A stretch of 34,446 nucleotides of DNA, taken from the NCBI GenBank assembly GCA_025360685.1, contig JANYBR010000505.1, positions 1 to 34,446 on the forward strand, in the 5' to 3' direction. The translations under genes and the position numbers were made by a program. Below, one piece after another: positions 27,480-34,446 of the stretch; position 1 is the stretch's first letter, and every line of letters starts with the position of its first letter. Source of the DNA: Pseudomonadota bacterium (lineage in GTDB: Bacteria > Pseudomonadota > Alphaproteobacteria > Micropepsales > Micropepsaceae). A model generated the notes under the pieces. The model saw only the letters and a list, made by a program, of their open reading frames with translations. It was not told where the DNA came from and did no database searches.

Positions 27480-29306
27480 CTAGGCGCCGTTCAGCTCAAG
27501 TCCCTTGAGTTCGTTTTCGTTGCGCCAGGCTTCCAGCAGATTGACGAAGGCAATCGGGCCCAGGCCGTAGAAACCGTTGCGCGCCGCCAGCGCCGAGGGC
27601 TTGCCTTCATTGTTGTAGTAACCCGGCGTGCATTCCTCCTGGAATTTCTGCCGCATCATGGCCGAGGAGATGATCGTCTGGACCCAGGCGTCTTCGGCCT
27701 CCTGCGAGGCCTCCATCACGCGGACCTGGCGCTCGGTGCACTCCTTGATGATGTAGGACAGGTGTTTGCTCTGCTCGTTGAGCATGTGCGGGAAGTTGGC
27801 GGTGAAGCCCGACTGGCTGTTGCTGATGATAAAGCAGTTCGGAAATCCGCGAGAGTGCATGCCGTGCAAGGTCGAGACGCCGTCCATCCACTTCTCGGAC
27901 AGTGAAACGCCGCCGCGGCCATAGAGCTCGTAGCCGGAGCGGCGCGTGTAGCTGGTGCCGACCTCAAAGCCCGTCGCATAGATCAGGCAGTCGATCTCAT
28001 ATTCCTTGCCGTTGGCGACGATGCCCTTTTCGGTGATGCGTTCCACGCCCCGGCCGTCGGTGTCGATCAGATGGACGTTCGGACGATTGAACGCGTCCAG
28101 ATAGTCGTCGTGGAAGCAGGGCCGCTTGCAGAACTGGTTGTAGTAGGGCTTCAGCGCTTCGGCCTTGTTCCTGTCGCGCACCACCGCATCGACGCGGGCG
28201 CGAATGGATTCCATCTTCTTGAAGTCGGCGAGCTGCAACGTGGCCGCCAGATCGACCGTGCCGCCGGCCTCGTTCTGCTTGCGCATCAGCACCAGCAGAT
28301 TGCCGATGATGTCGGTCCAGCCGTCATTGACCAGGTCCTCGTTCTGCGGCACGCCGGAGACGAGTGCGTTGAAATTGTCCATGCGCTTTTGCTGCCAGCC
28401 CGGCTCCAGGTTCCCGCTCCATTGTGGATCGGTCGGACGATTGTCGCGCACGTCGATGGACGACGGGGTGCGCTGAAAGACGAACAGGTCCTTCGCCCAG
28501 GCCGCGACATGGGGCACGCATTGCACGGCTGTGGCGCCGGTGCCGATGATGCCGACTCTCTTGCCTTTCAGGCCCGTCAATCCGCCTTCGCTGCTTCCGC
28601 CCGTGTAGCGATAGTCCCAGCGGCTGGTGTGGAAGGAATGGCCCTTGAACGTCTCGACGCCGGCAATGCCCGGCAGCTTGGGACGATGCAGCGGCCCGTT
28701 CGCCATCACGACGAAGCGCGCTTTCATCGCATCGCCGCGATTGGTCTTGACGATCCAGCGCGAGATCTCGTCGTCCCAGCTCATCTCCGTCACTTCGGTC
28801 TGGAAACAGGCATTGCGATAAAGATCGAACTTCTCGGCGATGGCGCGGCTGTGTTTGAGGATTTCCGGCGCGCGCGAATATTTTTCGACCGGCATAAAGC
28901 CGACCTCTTCGAGCAGCGGCAGATAGATGTAGGATTCGATATCGCAGGCGGCGCCGGGATAACGGTTCCAGTACCACGTGCCGCCGAAGTCGCCGCCCTT
29001 CTCGATCACGCGGATGTCCAAGATGCCCGCTTCGCGTAAGCGTGCGCCGGCGAGCAGGCCGCCGAAACCGCCGCCGACCACGACCACTTCGACCTCGTCG
29101 CTCAGCGCTGCGCGCGTGAAGCCAGGCTCGACATAGGGATCTTCGAGATAGTGTGCGAAGTCGCCCTTGATCTCGCGATATTGCTCGTTGCCGTCGGAAC
29201 GCAGGCGCTTGTCGCGCTCGGCGCGGTACTTCGCCTTCAGTGCGTCGGGATCAAAGCCGAGTTCGTTCCGGGTCGATTTGGTGCTTGGCTCTGCGGTCTG
29301 CGACAT
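27480..29306 (-). CDS. Flavin-containing monooxygenase (Baeyer-Villiger type)
   Basis: [22 protein letters not shown] motif; [13 protein letters not shown] Baeyer-Villiger fingerprint (FxGxxxHxxxW-like); [18 protein letters not shown] motif. Confidence 0.93.
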   Translation of the reverse strand: MSQTAEPSTKSTRNELGFDPDALKAKYRAERDKRLRSDGNEQYREIKGDFAHYLEDPYVEPGFTRAALSDEVEVVVVGGGFGGLLAGARLREAGILDIRVIEKGGDFGGTWYWNRYPGAACDIESYIYLPLLEEVGFMPVEKYSRAPEILKHSRAIAEKFDLYRNACFQTEVTEMSWDDEISRWIVKTNRGDAMKARFVVMANGPLHRPKLPGIAGVETFKGHSFHTSRWDYRYTGGSSEGGLTGLKGKRVGIIGTGATAVQCVPHVAAWAKDLFVFQRTPSSIDVRDNRPTDPQWSGNLEPGWQQKRMDNFNALVSGVPQNEDLVNDGWTDIIGNLLVLMRKQNEAGGTVDLAATLQLADFKKMESIRARVDAVVRDRNKAEALKPYYNQFCKRPCFHDDYLDAFNRPNVHLIDTDGRGVERITEKGIVANGKEYEIDCLIYATGFEVGTSYTRRSGYELYGRGGVSLSEKWMDGVSTLHGMHSRGFPNCFIISNSQSGFTANFPHMLNEQSKHLSYIIKECTERQVRVMEASQEAEDAWVQTIISSAMMRQKFQEECTPGYYNNEGKPSALAARNGFYGLGPIAFVNLLEAWRNENELKGLELNGA

Positions 29307-29327
29307 CGTTCGTTCTCTCGCTGTTCA

Positions 29328-29344
29328 ACTGACTAGTTGTCAGT
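29328..29344. promoter_or_regulatory. Candidate operator between the monooxygenase and ArsR genes
   Basis: ACTGAC-TAGTT-GTCAGT perfect inverted repeat, overlapping a second one (CAACT-GACT-AGTTG), 21 bp upstream of the monooxygenase start. Confidence 0.5.
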
Positions 29345-29475
29345 ATGCTTGAGAACAGTTTGCCTCGCGAGCGCAATTTCCGAATAACGCGTACGGTCTG
29401 TAAGATATGACCGGCCTATAAAAATCTAATGATTTCAAGGCTTGTAACGACAGCGCAAGCTTGATACTTAACTCT

Positions 29476-29814
29476 ATGCTTAACTTTTCACAGCCGCTCG
29501 ATCTGATGTTCCAGGCCCTCGCCGATCCCTCCCGCCGAGTCATGGTGGAGCGGTTGAGCCGCGGGCCCGCTTCGGTCAGCGAACTTGCCAAGCCGCTGTC
29601 GATGTCCCTGCCGGCCGTGTACCAGCACCTGCAGGTGCTTGAAGCGAGTGGTCTTGTCTGCACCGAAAAGACCGGCCGCGTGCGCACCTGCCGGCTTGAG
29701 GCCAAAGCTCTGCGCTCGGCCGAGCAATGGATCAGCGAACGCCGTGCACTGTGGGAACGCCGCCTCGACAAGCTTGGCGACATTCTCACCGAGAGCGACG
29801 GCAAGCCGGATTGA
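29476..29814 (+). CDS. ArsR-family transcriptional regulator
   Basis: LDLMFQALADPSRRVMVERLSRGPASVSELAKPLSMSLPAVYQHLQVLEASGLVCTEKTGRVRTCRLEAKALR winged HTH; ATG at 29476 (the track uses TTG at 29461). Confidence 0.93.
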   Translation: MLNFSQPLDLMFQALADPSRRVMVERLSRGPASVSELAKPLSMSLPAVYQHLQVLEASGLVCTEKTGRVRTCRLEAKALRSAEQWISERRALWERRLDKLGDILTESDGKPD

Positions 29815-29911
29815 GTTGGCCGGAAACTTCGACGCGGTTCGACGGACAAGTAAAAAGAGTGGCAAGATTGCTCCGAAAATAACCTGTGCCCATTCACGCT
29901 GCGGAGTTCGC

Positions 29912-30340
29912 GTGACGTCCAATCCGATCGAAATGAGCCTGGAACTTGTCTCCGAGCGCTGCCCGGATCTCACGCCGCTCGTCTATGCGCGCCTGTTCGC
30001 GCAATACCCGCAGATGCAGGTCCTGTTCTGGCGCGACACCACGCACGCCGTGAAGGGCGAGATGCTGGCCAAGGTGTTCGAAGTCATTCTCGATTTCATC
30101 GGAGAGAATCTCTACGCCGCGCACATGATCCAGTGTGAGGTCGTAACGCATGCCGGCTATGACGTGCCGCCGGACATTTTCCGTGTCTTCTTCGCTACCG
30201 TGGCCGACACGATCCGCGAACAGTTGGGCAGCGCGTGGACACCCCAGATCGATGCGGCCTGGAACAAGCTGCTCCACGACCTGGATTTTTTTGTCACCCA
30301 TCCAGACCAGAACGAAACTGCCGCCGCCGAGGCGGGATAG
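29912..30340 (+). CDS. Globin-family heme protein
   Basis: SLELVSERCPDLTPLVYARLFAQYPQMQVLFWRDTTHAVKGEMLAKVFEVILDFIGENLYAAHMIQCEVVTHAGYDVPPDIFRVFFATVADTIREQLG follows single-domain globin pattern. Start GTG 29912 or ATG 29933; the N-terminal part of the track ORF is spurious. Confidence 0.78.
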   Translation: MTSNPIEMSLELVSERCPDLTPLVYARLFAQYPQMQVLFWRDTTHAVKGEMLAKVFEVILDFIGENLYAAHMIQCEVVTHAGYDVPPDIFRVFFATVADTIREQLGSAWTPQIDAAWNKLLHDLDFFVTHPDQNETAAAEAG

Positions 30341-30347
30341 AAATCCG

Positions 30348-30851
30348 TTATCTGGCAGCGAGCTCCGCGCGATAGGTGTCGCGCGCCGCTTTGAAATGCT
30401 CGAAGGGAAACCTGATCGGCACGCCTGCCAGAGCGGCGGCGAGCATTTCCAGGTGGGCGTCCCAGCCGGCGCAGGCGCGGCCCGGATCTTCGCCGACCGG
30501 CATGCGAAGCGTGAGGTTCAGCAGCACTTCATCGCCCTTTGGGCGCAGCTCCCAGCGCACGGGACGCAAGGGCTCGCCCGGCCCGCTCCAGGAATATTCC
30601 AGCACGCACAGCGGATCGATATCGGTAACCTTGCTATCGATGACGATGCCGCTGTCCGTGAAGTTCAATTTGGCGGTCCCGCCTTCGCGCAATTCGATTT
30701 CGCCGGGCGCAAGCCATTTGACGAGCTCTTCCGATTCGGTGAGCGCTGCCCAGACTCGGTCCAGGCTGTCGTCGATGACGCGCGTGAGCCTTGCCTCCAT
30801 GACTTCGCCGTTGTGCGTGAATTTCGCCTTGCCAAATAGCGGTTCGCTCAT
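30348..30851 (-). CDS. SRPBCC (AHSA1-like) protein 3
   Basis: LTRVIDDSLDRVWAALTESEELVKWLAPGEIELREGGTAKLNF. Confidence 0.9.
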   Translation of the reverse strand: MSEPLFGKAKFTHNGEVMEARLTRVIDDSLDRVWAALTESEELVKWLAPGEIELREGGTAKLNFTDSGIVIDSKVTDIDPLCVLEYSWSGPGEPLRPVRWELRPKGDEVLLNLTLRMPVGEDPGRACAGWDAHLEMLAAALAGVPIRFPFEHFKAARDTYRAELAAR

Positions 30852-30951
30852 GCCGTCGGCTCCTCTGCCTGATGTGCGCCGAAGGACGTGGATTCAATGC
30901 CTGGAACGCCGCGGCACCTTGATCGAAATCAACCGGGCCGCTCGGTCGAAC

Positions 30952-31131
30952 TCAGAGCTTGACCATGTCGAAGTCGCTTTTAGGTGTGCCGCACATCGGA
31001 CACGCCCAATCGTCGGGAATGTCGGCCCATCTCGTGCCTGGCTTCAGCCCTTCGGCAGGATCGCCCGCCGCCTCGTCGTAAAGATAGCCGCAGGTGCGGC
31101 ACTGCCAGGTTTGGAAGGGTGCACCGTTCAT
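30952..31131 (-). CDS. Rubredoxin
   Basis: Manual translation of the reverse strand: [59 protein letters not shown]. Two CxxCG iron ligand motifs; 59 aa, below the apparent ORF-track cutoff. Confidence 0.95.
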   Translation of the reverse strand: MNGAPFQTWQCRTCGYLYDEAAGDPAEGLKPGTRWADIPDDWACPMCGTPKSDFDMVKL

Positions 31132-32594
31132 AGTGTCTTGCCCCCGCCATGGTTGCCGGCCGCACTGCTGTTTCCAGCCACGATGACCGCATTGATCAGC
31201 GAGTCTGCATCCGATTCATTGGTTCTGTGATTGAAGATCGCCGCACGAATGACCACCCTGCCGTCGATGACGGTCGCGGACGGCGCGGCGACTCCGGTTT
31301 CCTGCAATGTGGCAACGATATCCGCATTGAGCGCGTCGTCGCCGCGATGGCGGAAGCAGACGATGTTGAGTTGCGCCGGCGCCACCAGTTCGAGCGCGGA
31401 TTCCGAGCGAACGCGCCGTTCCAGATGCCGCGCGACGGCACAGGTGTGCGCCATCACTGCGCCCAGCCGGTCCGTGCCATAGGTCTTGAGCGTGAACCAG
31501 GTCTTGAGCGCGCGAAAGCCGCGCGACAGATCGGGACCGAAATCGCAGGGCCACGGTGAGCCGCCGGCAAGGCCGCGCGTATCCCGGCGCAGATAGGCTG
31601 CCGGCGCGTCGAACGTTCTGAGGTGGCGTTCGCCGTCGCGCACCAGCACGAAGCCGGCGTCGTAGGGAACCTGGGCCCATTTGTGGAAATCAAGGGCGAT
31701 CGAGTCGGCGCGCTGGATTCCTGCCAAACGCGGCGCGAGTTCCGGCGACATCATCGCCAATGCGCCATAGGCGCCGTCGACGTGGAAAGTCAGGTGCTCA
31801 CGTTCGCAAAGTTCGGCCAGCGCAGTCAGGTCGTCAATGGCGCCGATATCAACCGAGCCCGCAGTCCCGACCACGAGGAATGGAGCCAGACCAGCTTGCC
31901 GATCGGCATTGATCCTCTCCTGCAAAGCCTCAATGTCGATGCGATGCAGCCGGTCCACCCCGATCTGGCGCAGCGCATCGGTTCCGAAACCCGCCATGTC
32001 CATCGCCTTGGCGATGCAACCATGCGCGGCCTTCGACGTGTAGGCGCAGAGGGTCTTCTCACTGGCGGCAATGCCGCGGCGGCGGACGCCTTCGCCCAAT
32101 GCATGGGTGCGCGCGACAAGCAGAGCCATGAAATTTGCCATCGAAGTGCCGGTGACGAACAGGCCGCTGGCGCCTTGCGGAAAATCGAAGAGCTGGCGCA
32201 TCCAGGCGAGAATCTGCCGCTCGACCACGATGGGCATGTGGTCCCGGCCGCCGAGATTGGCATTGAGGCCCGCGGCCAGCAACTCCGCCAGCATGCCGGC
32301 CGCGTTGCCGCCGCCATGCACCCAGCCCATGAAGCCCGGATGAATATTGCCCGTTGCATACGGTGCGATCGAACGGGTGAATTCCGCATAAACTTCGTGC
32401 AACGCTTCGGCTTCATGCGGGATGGGGGTATGGAATCGCGCGCGGACCGAATCGGGAATGGGCTGCCAGACGGGCCTTTCGCGCACTTTGGCGAGATGGT
32501 CGATCATGTCGTCCAGCATGCGGTGACCCTCAGCCCGCAGCTCGTCCCAATTGTCGGGATCCAGATCCAGCCGATGGGACACGATGTCGGTCAC
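31128..32594 (-). CDS. Pyridoxal-dependent decarboxylase (aromatic-L-amino-acid decarboxylase-like, group II)
   Basis: [77 protein letters not shown] (PLP lysine). Confidence 0.92.
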   Translation of the reverse strand: MTDIVSHRLDLDPDNWDELRAEGHRMLDDMIDHLAKVRERPVWQPIPDSVRARFHTPIPHEAEALHEVYAEFTRSIAPYATGNIHPGFMGWVHGGGNAAGMLAELLAAGLNANLGGRDHMPIVVERQILAWMRQLFDFPQGASGLFVTGTSMANFMALLVARTHALGEGVRRRGIAASEKTLCAYTSKAAHGCIAKAMDMAGFGTDALRQIGVDRLHRIDIEALQERINADRQAGLAPFLVVGTAGSVDIGAIDDLTALAELCEREHLTFHVDGAYGALAMMSPELAPRLAGIQRADSIALDFHKWAQVPYDAGFVLVRDGERHLRTFDAPAAYLRRDTRGLAGGSPWPCDFGPDLSRGFRALKTWFTLKTYGTDRLGAVMAHTCAVARHLERRVRSESALELVAPAQLNIVCFRHRGDDALNADIVATLQETGVAAPSATVIDGRVVIRAAIFNHRTNESDADSLINAVIVAGNSSAAGNHGGGKTL

Positions 32595-33841
32595 GCTGCC
32601 TGCATTCGTTCCTTGCGCGCGTGACGATAGAGCATCGCCACAAAAGCGTCGAATACTTTGCGCATCTGCTGCGTCTTGTAGGGAAAGATGTCGACTGGAT
32701 CCATGTCGTGCACGATGGCGGTGTTGTCGGCCTCGAAGATCAGAAGCTTGCCGTCCTTAGTCTCGGCACAGTCGATGGTGCAGTACTCGACTCCAATATG
32801 ACGGGCCAATTCCGCCAGCGCGACGTGATGGCGCGCGCCGAATTCGTCGTCGAACAGGCCCATGAAGCGGGCCTCTTCCGCGCGGTTCGCTTCGTTCAGG
32901 ACCATGTCGGCGTTCAGGTACCAGATCTTCCACTGCTCGGAGATCGCCATATGGCAGGCATAGGCCTTGCCGTCTACGAGGACGATGCGGTACTTGCGGA
33001 ACAGTCCGTCGGCACTCGAATAGTCGACAAAGCGCGAGATGAAGAACGTGTCTTCGGGGCGCGTTTCAAGGTACGCGGCGATGGCCGCGGCGTCGTCCAG
33101 CTTCTCAAGACCGAGCCCGGCATGTGAGCCGATCGGGCGCACGATGACGGGAAATTCGCCGTCCTGCAGCACATCCGTCAGGCGGCAGGCATCAAGCGAG
33201 AGATTTATCAGCCAGTCGCGCGCGATCCGGTTGGTAAGGGGAATCTCGAGTCCCGGTATCGGCCGCAGCGACTCGCAAAGTGTGTGCCGGTCGAGTCCGA
33301 GAATGTGCTTGGGCCGATTGAGCATCGGCCGCGGCCAGTGCGGCACAAGGCGCTCGATCAGCGCCAGAGTCTCGCGCGACTTGGCATCGTCGGGCGCCAG
33401 CACGATCGCGACATCATGATCCGGCAGCGGGTTCGGCAAGGGTAAGCCCGGCACGACATAGAGCGAGATCAGCTCGATATCCGAGCCTGCAAGCAGGAAC
33501 TCGATCGGCGTGTTGCCGCCAATGTCCATCTGCGCCGCCAGAGCCAGCACGCGCAATTTCGGCGACGCGGCGGCGCACGGCGAACGGAAGAGCTGTTGAT
33601 AGCGCAACGAGTCCGCCTGGATGGCCAGGCCGGTCTTTTGATCGCCCATCAGCTGGGAAATGATCGACAGGTCCATGCCGATCCCGGCGCCCTTCGCATC
33701 GTCGGTAATCTGCGCCACCAACCGCTTCCAGTGCGGCATCATATCGACGCCGGCGAATGCCATGCGGGTATAGACCGCGGTACCTTGCCGGTCGGTCCAC
33801 AGGCCAGGCTCGGAGCTGAGCCGGATGGTTTCAGCGGCCAT
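32591..33841 (-). CDS. ATP-grasp ligase-like protein (RimK/glutathione-synthetase-like fold)
   Basis: FPVIVRPIGSHAGLGLEKLDD, DTFFISRFVDYSSADGLFRKYRIVLVDGKAYACHMAIS, GKLLIFEADNTAIVHDMDPVDIFPYK. Confidence 0.8.
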   Translation of the reverse strand: MAAETIRLSSEPGLWTDRQGTAVYTRMAFAGVDMMPHWKRLVAQITDDAKGAGIGMDLSIISQLMGDQKTGLAIQADSLRYQQLFRSPCAAASPKLRVLALAAQMDIGGNTPIEFLLAGSDIELISLYVVPGLPLPNPLPDHDVAIVLAPDDAKSRETLALIERLVPHWPRPMLNRPKHILGLDRHTLCESLRPIPGLEIPLTNRIARDWLINLSLDACRLTDVLQDGEFPVIVRPIGSHAGLGLEKLDDAAAIAAYLETRPEDTFFISRFVDYSSADGLFRKYRIVLVDGKAYACHMAISEQWKIWYLNADMVLNEANRAEEARFMGLFDDEFGARHHVALAELARHIGVEYCTIDCAETKDGKLLIFEADNTAIVHDMDPVDIFPYKTQQMRKVFDAFVAMLYRHARKERMQAA

Positions 33842-34446
33842 GGGAAGTCTCCATTGTCCGTTGCGGAGTGTAATGCACGACGGTTTTCGCGTGCTCGCGA
33901 TTTTTCAAAATCAGCTCGATCTTGCCAAGGACGATCGACACATCCGCCATGAGTCGCTCGACCGCGCGCTCCGCCGCGTTGGGCCCTGGCGACCAGGTCT
34001 CGAACAGATTGCGCGATCCGATTGCAATCCGAAGCGCGGCCGTGAGGTTGCCGTCGAGATTCAGTTTGACGGGTTGGCCGATATGGCAGGGCTTGCCAGC
34101 GAGCGAGAGCTGCTCGGGACTGGCATCGAACCTGAGCTCATCGCTGATGTCGCGGTTCAGCGCGCGATAGATCTCGCTCATCGCGTCCGCTTCGAGAAAG
34201 TCCTGATCGGCGCGAATGACAAAGGGAAATATTGTTGGCGACGCGAACTCTTCGTCGAGGAGTCCCTTTTGGTGAAGCCCGGCCGGTATGGTGAGCGGTT
34301 CAAGACGGTGGGCACCGGCGATCGCTCGCCGTATGGCGTGGGCGATTCCGGCAACAACGTCCCGACGGTAAGTCAGCGGCAACGTGTAATAGGTGCGCAT
34401 TTCTTCCAGCGCAGCTTCCCAGCGCAGCCACTGGCCAAGATTCGGC
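33831..34446 (-). CDS. Uncharacterised protein, first visible gene of the rubredoxin/decarboxylase/ATP-grasp operon (probably 5'-truncated by window edge)
   Basis: The track ORF starts at 34400, but the same frame stays open to the edge (PNLGQWLRWEAALEEMRTYYTLPLTYRRD...), so the true N-terminus may lie outside. Overlaps the ATP-grasp gene by 11 bp. Confidence 0.7.
   Translation of the reverse strand, partial: PNLGQWLRWEAALEEMRTYYTLPLTYRRDVVAGIAHAIRRAIAGAHRLEPLTIPAGLHQKGLLDEEFASPTIFPFVIRADQDFLEADAMSEIYRALNRDISDELRFDASPEQLSLAGKPCHIGQPVKLNLDGNLTAALRIAIGSRNLFETWSPGPNAAERAVERLMADVSIVLGKIELILKNREHAKTVVHYTPQRTMETSHGR

Noticed and set aside
1-34446. CRISPR array, tRNA/rRNA, transposase or prophage signature
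   Set aside because: No regularly spaced repeats, no recognisable RNA gene and no integrase/transposase motif seen in reading the sequence and ORF translations; a covariance-model scan was not possible.

Overview
High-GC chromosomal segment that looks alphaproteobacterial (inferred from gene families such as the CC0125/CC1285-type lipoprotein and PAS_5-type protein). It is densely packed with metabolic, transport and envelope genes. From left to right: a tandem pair of Kup K+ transporters (the left copy is cut by the window edge); a CHAP-domain lipoprotein; a processive GT2 glycosyltransferase; a TetR-HlyD-ABC ATPase-ABC permease export operon with a clear palindromic operator; a CC0125-type lipoprotein; TusA; an acyl-CoA synthetase; a palindromic intergenic repeat; an isochorismatase/GFA pair; an LLM oxidoreductase; an amidase; a Zn-type dehydrogenase; a PAS protein; a CurA-like reductase; two small unknowns; psd-pssA; an M15 peptidase; DUF1003 and DUF4337 proteins; an M20 hydrolase; a ThDP enzyme; an ArsR-SRPBCC-SRPBCC-YceI operon; a Baeyer-Villiger-type monooxygenase with a divergent ArsR; a globin; another SRPBCC protein; and a tightly coupled operon at the right edge (unknown protein - ATP-grasp ligase - PLP decarboxylase - rubredoxin). 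The rubredoxin (30952..31131) is absent from the supplied ORF track and was found by reading the sequence. The right-edge operon is the best candidate for an uncharacterised pathway. I saw no CRISPR array, transposase, rRNA or tRNA. All product names come from motif recognition, without database searches.
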